From: Rotaria sp. Silwood1
Lineage: Eukaryota; Rotifera; Eurotatoria; Philodinida; Philodinidae
NCBI GenBank assembly: GCA_905250075.1
Contig: CAJNOP010000026.1
Coordinates: 914,419-978,418 of the forward strand
DNA: 64,000 nt
Direction: 5' to 3'
Both the position numbers and the translations under genes were made by a program. Positions 25,801 through 37,368 of this stretch are shown piece after piece. Below the pieces are notes generated by a model. The model worked only from the letters and a program-made list of their open reading frames with translations, was not told the origin of the DNA and did no database searches. Each line of letters opens with the position of its first letter. Position 1 is the first letter of the stretch.

Positions 25801-28800
25801 TTTTATAAAAGAAAAAAGTTACGAGTAATATTTTCAAGTATATAGATGAAAATCGTAAGTATAACAACGGATTTAAATTTAGGACAGTTCAATTTTTAAT
25901 ATTTTTGTTTTTCAACGATTATAACTAGCAAGAGTTTGAAAAAATAATTATTCATTTTGAAACTTTTGAGAAAACATTTCGTTTAATCGTGTAAAATGAG
26001 ACATTCCCAATTTTTCCCTGGTCTTTCTTCATCGAACTATATTCAATTTACAGAGAGTCGAAATAAACATATTCACTTATTTTTGTTATGTTTGATACTT
26101 TGAACTCTTCTGTTCTTGACAAGTTTCGCATGAAAATTAGAAAGCTATTAAAGTTCTAGAATATCTTCATCACGATAATTCATTTTCCTCTTTTGATTAT
26201 AAAGTAACAAAAAAAAAAAAAGAAATACTAAAATTCAAATTCTTTTCTTTATAAGCATTTTCATTATCTTTGTTGTGACAAAAAGAAAAAAAAACTCGAA
26301 TTATAAATGATAATTATTTATTTACCTAACTAGCAATAGCAAGCATACTTACATGTTCTAGTTTCTCTACAAGTGTTCGCGGATTAGATTGTCCCTTTAA
26401 GATGAAAATTAAGAATAAAATATTTTTTTCGTTTTCTTTCTATCACTATTCTAAATTTCCTTCTTTTATTGTTCTCTTTTCTTTCTTTTTTTTTTTATTC
26501 CCTATCTAAATAAAACCAACCTGTAAACATTCAACAATAAATACAATAAATGGTCGAATAGGTGATTCAGTTCGTTGATGTTTTAATTCTTCACAAAGAA
26601 ATATTGCTAAACCACATAAAGCTATTTCTCTAATTAAACAAAAAAAAGTTCAATGTAGATAAATGAATTATTTTTATTTTTCAAAAATATTTACCGTGAT
26701 TCAAGCATTGCATCATTTTGTGATGCTTTTATTAAATCTCGCATAATCATACGTTTTAATGATGTACGATCCATTGTTGTTGGTATATATTCTTTATCTT
26801 TAGTAGATAAAACATCAAGTTGTTCAAAATGATTTGGAAAACAAACAAGACTACTCAATATAGTCAATGCTTCAACTTTTGGAATCTATTATTAATAATT
26901 TATAATAAGATTATTAACGAAAAATAAATATTACAGTTTTTCCATCAACAAGACATGGTTTTTGACCTATTTCACAACAAGCTGTTGTAAATAATGGTAC
27001 AAGTAATGTTGATGATGGCCAACAGCGATGAAAAAAATCTACTTTACATGAACTAATTATAGCATAAATAATATCCTAAAAACAAACAAACAAACAAACA
27101 TAAATCAATGATATTATTTAATGTTTTATAATTTTACTTCATCTCCTGATGATAAACCTTGATAAATAGTTAATAGAAACATATCAAGAAAATCTGCTGG
27201 AGGTGAAACATCATGATTAAATACACCCATTGAACATAATAATTTATATGCAGATAATTTTCCTTCACGATATGTTGATGGTAATGTTTGTATAGCCTAA
27301 GAAATAATTATATTAAAAAAAAAATAAACGAATATTCTTATTTATTATTTTTAAACTAACTTCAAAAAGCCATGGTGCAAATATTAATAATGGTGGACCA
27401 TCAAAATATAAATCACCATGTAAAGTATCTTTTGATAGAATATGAATCTAAAAATATAAAAATGCAATTAAAAATAAAATTGGAAATTTTTTTTTTTTTT
27501 TTCTTACACGACAAAGCATTTTCCATATATCAAAAAGTGTTTTCATTATACGATTATGTTGTTCAGCTGAACGTATTTGATTTATATTTCCAAGTGAACC
27601 AAGCATACGAAACCATGCTGTATAAGCTGTTTCAGGTGCTAGACGTGTTGTTTCAAAATTTTGTTCATGTGTATAAATAGTTGTATCAATACTATCGATT
27701 GTAGTTGAATCTTGTGGAACTAAAATGTTTTTTTTTAATGAAATAATAAAAAATTATATATACGGAGCGCGTTCAAAAAGTATCCGGACTGATTTTATTA
27801 CAAAAAAAAAATAGAAAGAGCTGCTGTACGTGTTTTATTGTCTGTGTGTAGTTTATATACTCCTCTATCCATAGACACCGTAAGCTCTTTTGAATGATGC
27901 GTAGATATGAGAATACCTTTGAGGCCACTCTTTATACACTGAAAAAAAACTACAGAGCTCAGTGAAGTTTTACTTTTTCCTCAGGCTAGTTTCAATTGAA
28001 CATTTATGAGTTTATGACCACAACTCATAGTGATAGTGGCCTATCACACACTACAATATTTAAATGGGCTCATCATTCTGAAAGTGAATCAATAGATATC
28101 AATGTTATGTCAGGTGTGATTGACACATCGTTAGAAGTAGGTGTGATGATGTCTTTTTTCCTTGGACCAACTTTAGTCATACATGATTGATGAGGCAAAA
28201 TGTTGTAAAGTGAACATTTGAAATCAGAATGATGTCTGCTATTTACTCAGGTACAATTTGACTACTTTTGATCACTAAGATTCTAAAAACCTTTATGTTT
28301 ATGTGATGTACATTTTGAAATACCATGCGTTTAGGATAATCTATCTATTATACAACGGTTCTATTCCGAAATTCTACTAGGGAACAGCGAATTGATCGTT
28401 GTAATCGACCACTATATTTTCGTGATTATTACATGAGCGATAGTTTTATTGAGCAAAAAAATCTGATCATTGGTTGGTACCCGAAATTTCGCTTTTTCTA
28501 TCAGTGTATAAACAGTGGTCTCAAAGGTATTTCCATATTTTCATATCTACGCATCATTCAAAAGAGTTTACGGTGTCTATGGATAGAGAAGTGTATAAAC
28601 TACACAGAGCAGCTCTTTCTATTGTTTTGTAATAAAATCAGTCCGGATACTTTTTGAACGGCCCACGTATATTTTTTTTTAAATTATTTTTACATGAATG
28701 AAGACTATCAACAGTTGATTGACTAAGTGGATGATGATTACGTGATAATGGTGGAGATATATGTTGATGATGATCTGATGTTGAAGTTGATTCGGAAATT

Positions 28801-31800
28801 GTTGTTGAACGAGAATCTGTTGTATTAGTACTATTAGCTAATTTATAGGAAATAAAAATAAAAATTTTAATATAATCTTATGAAAAAAATAAGATAATTT
28901 ATCACTCGATCAAATCATATTTTGATATTATAAATGAAATTTTCTAAAATAATCACTTTGAAGATATGAGAGACTTTTTTTTTCTAGATTTTTTGAATAT
29001 TTGGTGACTATGACACACTACGCTTTGTCATAAGACTAGAGTCCAATGAGTTCGTGATCAATTCGATAGGCGCTAGTTATATGACAATCTATTAATATGC
29101 ATGACTTCTTTTTGTGTTACTTATTAATGAGAATATCTTTCTAAAGATTTGTTTATAAACTTATTACTTTTGACAGTTTTATTAATCGAATTCTGAAAAA
29201 AAACAACCTTTCATAATCATTCTGATTACGTCGAAGTTTAATGCAAGGCTCAAATTATATGACATCATCAAATGAGTTAATCCTTAGAGAATATACTGAT
29301 TCACTTATTCGTATAAATTTAGATTTATAATTAATCTTCTTTTTTTTTAATTATATTTCCAAAAAAAAAAAGATCAATTTCTTCATTTAATAGAAATTAT
29401 GATCTATTTCAGTAATCTCTTTGAAAGAAAAGATATCGAAAGATCAATTTTAATATGTTATTAAAGTTAAAAGGAAAATGTTTTTTTTTTTAAAGACTTC
29501 TTGCCTCTCTAAATATCGAAACTTCAACTGATATCGATCTCATATCTACGAATGATTATATGATTTTGTTTTTCTAAGTTTATGAGCATATTGTGAAAAA
29601 TTTATTTCTCTGTATATAACTAAGCAACATCAATAGATATATAATAACTTTAAAATTCTATTCTGATAGAAAGAAAAATCTTAAAACATATTCAACTATT
29701 TGGAATTTCTTCTACGTTGTATTTCATACATATAAAAAAAAAAAAAAAAAAAGATTTTTATTTACTTTTATATTGTGATGTTAATGTATCTCCACCACCA
29801 ATACCACCTAAACTATTTGTATCAAGTAAAGCAGCTGATGCATTACTATAATCATCACTCATTGGTGAATCGAGTGGATGAGTTGGTGATGACATATCAC
29901 TCATTTGAGAATTAGCTAAAAACAAAAAGAAAGAACATATTAATAAAACATAAATAAATATCATATACGTGTTTGTTGAGATATTTGAATAGTTAATGGT
30001 TGTTGTTGTTGTTGAGTAGGTATTAATGATTCACTTGGACTGAATAAAAGTGGATTGAATTCACGTACATTTTCTTCGTTTATTATTTGTTGTTCATCTG
30101 CTTGATTACTTGGAATAGTTACTAAAACATGTGGCTACAAAAAAACAAAACAATAGAATTTTTTTTTTTTTTTTTATTATACTCGATTAACAGTTGATGA
30201 TGTTGTATGTGTTGCACTATCATCACTACTTGTACGTCGTCGTGCTACTCGAGTACGTTCAACAAGTGATGGTCGAATTGATTGTTGTTGATGTTGTGAT
30301 GGTGGTGTTGTTTGTTCTGGTAGATCCATATCATCATCAGAACTTAATGTTCGTATACGTTGTACACCTGATGGATTTTGATCAAGAGCACCAGATGGAA
30401 CAGATTGTGCAGTACGTCGAATACCACCATTTGCACCACCTCGACGAATATTTGATGTTTGTGATGATTCTGTTTCAACTTTATAAACAAGACGACCAAG
30501 ATCTTTTGTTAATGCACGCATTGATAACTATTGAAAAATTTGTTTTGTTTTTTTTCATTGATTTCTTTATATAAAAGATGAATACTTACATCCCATTGAT
30601 CAATAACTTCAGGCCACATAACTTTTGATGATAATGTATCACTTAAATTATTCCATAGTTCAACACTAACATATAATGATGCTGATTGAAACAAGAAAAG
30701 AAGAGTCTAGAAATAAAAGTAGAAATGTCAATTATTTTGACTAAATATATATATATTAGAATAAAAATTAATATAACGAGTGATACGAATAGAATTCAAT
30801 ACTCTTCATGAATATATTGTTTGTAATTAGTGTGAAAGTCAAAGAAATAGGAAAATTAACAGCAAATTTTCAGATTCGAATTCAAAACCTTTGCGAAGGA
30901 CTCTAATTTGGAGAGACTTCAAGATAGAAGTAAAATTTATTACAGATATTAAAACTTTTAGTATTGACATCTTTGAAATTCCTTGATTTTTGTTAGAATG
31001 TGATGCAGTCATGCAAAACGATTATGCCGAAATTTGGAACTTTAATAATGAAAATAAGAAAGTAGTGAGAAAAAAAGTGTAGAATCAATATCAAATAGAG
31101 TATGATTAGATTTGATGTTTCTATTACATCAATTAGAACATCTGCTTCTGTTCAAACTTTATTGACAGATCTTTTTTAAAGATTCTAAATTCTGATTTTA
31201 AGTTTTCTTCTAAATCGTATAATTGGTTGACAAATGAACAAACATATTTTATTCAAAAAACTGTCATTGTTTTCTTATCAATAATAAATATAAATAATAT
31301 TCAATCTAGTTAATTAAATTTTACTCAAATAGTTTTATCGTAGAACATAAAATTATTTTTCCTTTAACTATCTTATTTCACTAGTTGAACAATTTAATGA
31401 TAACAAATAAATATTATTTTTTTTACATACTTTTATTGTATTTTCAATATATATATGATTTATATTTGATGTTGGTCGATCTTGTAATGAAAGTCGAACT
31501 ATTTTTAACATAACTCTTAAAATTAAATCCCTACGAAAAAAAAAAAAACAAATCTATTAAATAATTTCTTTTTTTTTTACCATGTTGATCGATCTGGTGT
31601 ATGTCTTTGTGGTAATTTTTTATAGAATGTAACAAGACCAGCAAGTGATCTATCACGCATAGCTTGTTCAGGTTGTATTGTATTTGTTGTATTCATTCCA
31701 TGTTGTGTTGTTAAAGTTTGTTGTTCATCATTAGTAGATGTTGGTCGTACAAGAAATAAATAAAATGATTGTGTTATAAAAATTTGTAACCAACGATTAA

Positions 31801-34800
31801 GACCTAAACGAAGATGATTATCATTAGGTACATCATTTGATGATGAACGTTGTTCAGGTTCAAGCATAAAAACTGGTCGTAAATGTTTTTCCTATGAATT
31901 ATAGAATGAAATTTGATTGAGTTTTTTTTTTTTATTCTCTAAATAATTGATACAAACTTTTATCCAATTATTCACCGTACGAAGAATTAGAGAAGCAGCT
32001 AAACCATTTTCACCGGACATAAGATAACTCTAAAAATAATATTGATAGAAGAAAAGAAATTTTCTTGTGTTTTATTTATTTATTTACTTGTCGAAATATT
32101 TCATGAATAAAATTAATATTTTCTTGTGTTGATAAAAGTACATTTTGACCTATTTCTAACATATTACTATCCAATGGTCCAATTTGATTTTCTAATTGTT
32201 GAAATGATACTATTTGATTTTTTGATATTGAACCCGCTATTATATGATATAATTCATTTGATGATGATAAATAATCTAATGGACCAATTGCTGTACTACT
32301 TGATGCTGTTGATTGAGTTAGAATATTTTGAGATGTTACACTTGGATTTTGTACCCGTGTTCTATAGAAACAAAAGATTTTGTTTTCAAATGAAGAAATA
32401 TTTCTTTTCAACCTAACATAAATACTTTCTAAATATACTCTAAATATACTAATAATATCCATCAATTATGCTCAACTATTATTTATATGAATAGATCATC
32501 CAGAAGTATATGTTCGTCTGAACTAGATATTATCGAATTGGTCTTGAATTGGATTGAATTCGGCTCCAAAAATTTTTGACGCTATGAGTTTTAGTTTGGA
32601 TTTCGATAAGATTTATTAATAACAAGTAATCAAGACAATATCCTTTAAGGTATGCATTAGAAACACTTAGTACGGTACACTAATAAGATTAGTTAATCAT
32701 ACATAGTTGTTCTTCTTGTAATTGAACAGTTCATATTATATCTAAATACGACATATTGATATATGATTTCAAATGTCTCAAAAATAGAGAATGGATAAGA
32801 TTACTTTAAAAAAAAAAAGAAAGAACTAAATAAATATAGTTAAAACTAATTGCATTGTTTTTGAAAATCGATTCTTCACATGATCATACTAAACTAATAA
32901 CAACGTCGTGTATTATATTTATGTTTTATTAATTAGAGTTTACATCGATCTCAGATGGACAACAAATCGTAGTCGTCAAAGTAGTTGTTTGAAAGAGAAT
33001 GTTAATTGTTCACAAGGAATACATTCATGTTCTTTCATAGAGATAGAACTGAAGAGAAGACTTACATCGCATCATAGTTAATATTATATATGTATACTCT
33101 TAATTCTTAAAATTTTTATTATTTTTCATTAAATTATTGATATTGCTTTTATATTTTATATAATTGAGATTTTAGTTTTTCGAGCTTTATCTTACTCTAG
33201 CAATTGATACTAATTTATTGTCTTTAAGATAAATAATTAATCTAAAAATTTATACAAGAGAAATAAAAAAATACTATTGTAAGTTTAAATTTCAACTATG
33301 AAAAATCTTTTAATAAGAATTTCATGAATAAAAAAAACTTACAATGTTCTATCTCGATTTTGTCCTTCATTAAGAAATGGTAATAACCATACAATAAATG
33401 CTGTTCGACATAAATATGCTTGTCGTCTTCTTAATCGATCACTTTCAATTCGTACTGTATCAGGAATTGTTACTAAAAAAATATTCCTTTTTTTGTTTGT
33501 TTGTTTTCATTAAAAAAAAAAACGAATCTTTTTTTACTTGGTATAGATAAATCATAAATATTTTGTTCAGTAAATGTTGGAAAAAGTGTTGGCATATAAT
33601 AACGTTTAAACATATCAAATAAAAATCGAAAACATTCTTCTTGTTTTTCTAAACGTGATGATTCACGATTTGAATCCCATAAAATACGTTTACATGTATC
33701 CGACATAGTATGTAACATAAAAAAAAGCCAACGTTCAGCAGGTGGTTCATAATCAGAAGTATTTTTTGGCCATATTGGAATAATATCAGCCCATCGAAAT
33801 GTATCTAAAATATTTCAAAGTTACTTTTCAGTATATATATATTTATAGTATTACAAACCAGGTGGTGGTCGAAATATTTCATTAAATGCTGCTGATGCTT
33901 GTTCATCTGTATTTGGATTTTCTCCACTACCACGTGTACCAACCAATGTTTGATTCCAATTACGTATAAGATTTTTAAATAATGTATGTTCATCATCAAC
34001 AGCATTATTACCTAATATTTGATACCAAAGAAGAAATAGTCGTATGCCACGTGCAACACCCTATGTTTAATCAATGATTTCTTTGTTGTTGTTGTTGTTT
34101 TTTTCGTAAGAAAAAAAAAATTAAAATTTATTTACTTGTGGACTATTACAAACAACAAAATATCGTTTAATTACATTGCAAATACAATGTGCTTGCCATC
34201 TTTGATGTACAAGCGTGGGTAATAATGTAAGAATACGCTATAGAACAAAACAAAAAAACGGAAAATATTAATTAAACATAAAGGGTATTGGAATAGGTCA
34301 TGACATTAAAATTGATATTTTTATGGAGAAAGTCTACATACATAGGAATTAAACAATCTCAAGAGATTAAATAAAATACTAATAAATAATGGTTGAATGG
34401 TAATTTTGACAGTTTTCTATTCTACGATTCAATTATAATCACTTATCAGCGGCACAAATATTTAATCGATCACATCATATATTGTTCAAATAAATATTTT
34501 TTTCACACTTAATATCTATGAGCTAAAAACAGCTTACTCATTGAAAAAAAAAACAAATTCATTTATCAATGGAATACATATTGAAAATTATTTATTCCTT
34601 TTTTTTTTGTGTTCTAGAAATACCTATTCACCAACGAATCTCAAGGGAAATTTCAACTTTAATTAATTCATTTATTAGTCAACATAAATATTCTATTACC
34701 TCTAATAAATTGGTAACATATTCAAGTTCTAATTGATTTTGTTTTGAAACTAAAAACAAGAAAAACAAATAAAAAAAAAAATTCTTTTTTCTTTGTGTAT

Positions 34801-35120
34801 TCTTTATTTTATTGATTTCTTTCAATGATAACATACGTGCTCGTGTTAAATTATTTTCAACTTGACTAAAATTTTCAAAGAATAAATAAAAAATATATTG
34901 ATATGAACTTTTAAAAAATGCTTGTAAATCATCAGTTGATAATTGATCTAGATTAAACAAAAGATTTTATTTTAAATTAAAATTTATATTCTATTATCAT
35001 ACCAATTAATAGTTTTAAATAACGTTGTCGATCAGATGGATTTTTTGTTAAATCAATTATTTTTTCTTTTGTTCTTTGAATTGTGTCATCACCTTTGCCC
35101 GGTTTCGTTCGACCGAACAT
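19816..35120 (-). CDS. RALGAPA1: Ral GTPase-activating protein catalytic subunit alpha
   Basis: Catalytic subunit of the RalGAP complex (with RALGAPB), which turns off RalA/RalB GTPases. I read 31 exons from 35120-35003 to 20006-19816; the lengths sum to 5,805 nt, i.e. 1,934 codons plus stop, between human RALGAPA1 (about 2,036) and A2 (about 1,873). Family matches run throughout: the start ([21 protein letters not shown]), [106 protein letters not shown]. The C-terminal RapGAP domain (exons 28-30) keeps the catalytic Asn-thumb helix [15 protein letters not shown] (Asn near residue 1744), then [11 protein letters not shown] and [12 protein letters not shown]. The tail is a Pro/Arg/Thr-rich extension. 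The Ser/Thr/Gln-rich middle (exons 13-16) is poorly conserved. Two introns carry foldback elements. Vertebrate A1/A2 orthology cannot be split; an ohnolog is expected in a bdelloid. Confidence 0.96.
24651..25336. mobile_element. Tc1/mariner-like foldback in RALGAPA intron
   Basis: A 686-bp near-perfect palindrome flanked by TA on both sides (24649-24650 and 25337-25338). Ends are CAGTCAAAGACAAAAGTTT and its exact inverse; TA target plus CAGT ends is the Tc1/mariner pattern. Each arm is about 315 bp and by eye well over 90% identical to the other; the loop is about 55 bp near 24967-25020. It has no coding capacity. It lies in the intron 24329-26352 between the exon ending KLEH and the one starting PADSTVF. 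Confidence 0.85.
27763..28667. mobile_element. mariner-like foldback in RALGAPA intron
   Basis: A 905-bp element in the intron 27720-28693, bounded by TA (27761-27762, 28668-28669). Both ends carry GTTCAAAAAGTATCCGGACT, a typical mariner terminal sequence, preceded by GGAGCGC-type bases. Arms of about 170-180 bp (27763-27940 and 28498-28667) are inverse copies, including the mirrored stretch around ATAGACACCGTAAGCTCTTT. The 550-bp interior is single-copy within the window and shows no D,D34D transposase; the 64-codon frame at 27996-28190 is unrecognised. It is non-autonomous, possibly with captured filler DNA. Confidence 0.82.
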
Positions 35121-35619
35121 TAGTGCCAATCAAAATAATTATTTAGTATAAACAATATATTAATTACATGGAATACAACAAACAAAAATAAGCAGATTAT
35201 TATCTAAAATATATATGATAACTGACTTCTTCGTTCTTTAAAAAATCTGAAGAATGAGCAAGAGACATGCAAAAATATATTTTTTCTTTCATACACTTTT
35301 ATTCGTTCTATTTGTATCCAATAGATTCATTAAAATGAAAAGATGTCGTTAATAATTTTTTTACTTTTTTACTTAAAAAAAAAAAAATTAACAAAATTTT
35401 CATTTATAGTTTTAATTTTTAATTAAAATTTTCCTTAACAAATATATCTAATTCTATTTCATTGGTTATTAAATATCTTTGTTGACCGAAACGTATTAAT
35501 ACGGAGGATAATTAAACAAAGATGGCGATTAACTATTCTCCGACTACACATGCCCTCTTTTGTCTCCGAAAATAAATATCATCTTCTTGTTATTTTTTTG
35601 TATTTCTCCTTGGATTTAG
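35121..35619. promoter_or_regulatory. Shared divergent promoter, RALGAPA / HSPA13
   Basis: 499 bp separate the two start codons, which face away from each other, so both promoters must lie here. Near 35520 the word AAGATGGCG matches the core of the YY1 motif (AAnATGGCG), common close to start sites of housekeeping genes. A pyrimidine-rich 3' splice site (TTGGATTTAG) ends at 35619, directly before the HSPA13 ATG, implying a 5' UTR intron or a trans-splice acceptor. No TATA box could be assigned. Confidence 0.55.
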
Positions 35620-36939
35620 ATGGTTTCATCTGAAACAACATGTACATTAATTGGTGGAAGTTTAATAGTTCTACTAATAGCTGGTTATTTTGGTCAACAA
35701 TTTTTACCAGCACCTAAACCAAAAGTAATCGGTTTTGATTTAGGTACAACTTATTCATGTGTTGGAATTTATCATGCTATAAGTGGATTAGTTGAAGTTA
35801 TACCAGCACAACGTAATCGTTCATGTATGCCATCAATTGTATCATTTTTATCTAATGGAACAATTCTATTAGGTTATGATGCATTTGATCATCTTGAAAC
35901 TAATCCAAAATATACAATTTATGATACAAAACGTTTTATAGGTAAAAAATTTTCATTAGAAACAATAAAAAAAATTCAAGAAGATTATCCATTTGAAATT
36001 AAACTAAATAATCATGGTTATGTTGAATTTATTATATCTGATAATGGTACACGTATAACACCACAAGAAATAGGTTCATTATTATTAAAACATTTAAAAT
36101 TATTAGTTGAACAATATTTAATGATTTCAAAAATAAAACATTGTGTATTAAGTGTACCAGCTGAATTTAATGATGAACAACGACATGCAACACGACAAGC
36201 AGCAGAATCAATTGATATTAAAGTTGAAAGAATTATATCTGAACCAACAGCAGCTGCATTAGCATATGGTTTACATAAACGTGATAATGTACGTTATGTA
36301 TTAGTTATTGATATAGGTGGTGGTACAACTGATGTTAGTTTATTATCTGTACAAGGAGGAATGTTTTCAACACAAGCTATGGCTGGTAATAATCGTTTAG
36401 GTGGACAAGATTTTAATCAAAATTTATTTCATTATATATTAACATTAATTGATAATAATAATAAAAATAAAACTGATCCAAATTTTTTACAACATTTAAG
36501 AATTGAAATTGAAAAATGTAAACTTGATTTATCAATATTAGAACAATGTATAATTAATTCAAAATGGATTATAACAAGAGATTTATTTGAAAATATAAAT
36601 CAAGATTTATTTAAAAAAATTCTTGAACCATTAGATAGAATATTTGCTTATATTAATTCTGATATTAATGATAATGATGATGATGATGATATAAGTAATA
36701 GATTAACTGCTAATAATATTGATGAAATTGTTTTAGTTGGTGGTTCAACACGTATGTTAAAAATTCGAAAATTAATTGAAGATTATTTTCAAAAAAAACC
36801 TAATATTGAAATTGATCCTGATGTTGCTGTTACACATGGAGTATCAATACAAGCAGGAATTATAGGTGGAGTATGGCCATTAACTGTTACGGCTACAGAA
36901 GTACGAACTACAGTAGAAAAAATTCATATTGAAACATAA
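35620..36939 (+). CDS. HSPA13: HSP70-family microsomal ATPase HSPA13 (STCH)
   Basis: Single-exon gene of 439 codons for an HSP70 relative of the ER/microsomes that consists only of the ATPase domain. Residues 8-28 are a hydrophobic signal-anchor (LIGGSLIVLLIAGYFGQQFLP), which matches the start of vertebrate HSPA13 almost position by position. Nucleotide-binding motifs are intact: phosphate-1 loop IGFDLGTTYSCVGIY (38-52), DTKRFIGKKF, LSVPAEFND, EPTAAALAYGLHKRDNV, phosphate-2 VIDIGGGTTDVSLLSVQGGMF, GNNRLGGQDFNQNL and LVGGSTRM near the end. The substrate-binding domain is absent, which is the normal state of this family (human 471 aa), so the gene is not truncated. A low-complexity N/D insert lies near residue 345-360. 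ATG follows directly after a 3' splice site. Confidence 0.95.
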   Translation: MVSSETTCTLIGGSLIVLLIAGYFGQQFLPAPKPKVIGFDLGTTYSCVGIYHAISGLVEVIPAQRNRSCMPSIVSFLSNGTILLGYDAFDHLETNPKYTIYDTKRFIGKKFSLETIKKIQEDYPFEIKLNNHGYVEFIISDNGTRITPQEIGSLLLKHLKLLVEQYLMISKIKHCVLSVPAEFNDEQRHATRQAAESIDIKVERIISEPTAAALAYGLHKRDNVRYVLVIDIGGGTTDVSLLSVQGGMFSTQAMAGNNRLGGQDFNQNLFHYILTLIDNNNKNKTDPNFLQHLRIEIEKCKLDLSILEQCIINSKWIITRDLFENINQDLFKKILEPLDRIFAYINSDINDNDDDDDISNRLTANNIDEIVLVGGSTRMLKIRKLIEDYFQKKPNIEIDPDVAVTHGVSIQAGIIGGVWPLTVTATEVRTTVEKIHIET

Positions 36940-37368
36940 TAGGCAATATTTTGTTTTTGATTTCTTTTTTTTTTTATTTTATTCATTTATGAGGATATTC
37001 ATTTTTTATGAAAGGAATGATAAATTGATAGACATTCTTTTTATTCTGATCTCGAATCATATCCAGCCGGTGGTATTTCTTATACCTTCGGTTGTTGTTT
37101 TTCAAAAGGAATTTTATTTCCCAATACTTGTTTTGTTTTTTTTTTGTCTATTTTTCTAATTGTTATTTATTGTCTTGTTAACATAACGAATTATTTGTTG
37201 TTGTTATATTATCTTTATTGTTTCCTATGATGATCTGTTTATTTAAACATGATTAATTTTTTTTTTCGTTTTTTTAGATAATAACAAATATATATTCGTT
37301 TTTTTTTCTTTTACTTTTATTAATCTCGACCACGAAAAGCTCATGCTGATCGTGAGTCATTTATCATC
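36940..37368. other. Spacer between HSPA13 and AT-hook gene
   Basis: T-rich spacer holding the HSPA13 3' UTR and the leader of the next gene. A candidate 3' splice site (TTTTTTTAG) ends at about 37277, and another run of T-rich sequence precedes the next start. No gene was seen. Confidence 0.4.

Noticed and set aside
27996-28190. 64-codon frame as a mariner transposase remnant
   Set aside because: No D,D34D region or helix-turn-helix recognised, and the element's interior is too short for a transposase.
35620-36939. HSP70 gene considered truncated because it lacks the substrate-binding domain
   Set aside because: HSPA13/STCH naturally has only the ATPase domain, and the signal-anchor N-terminus matches that family.
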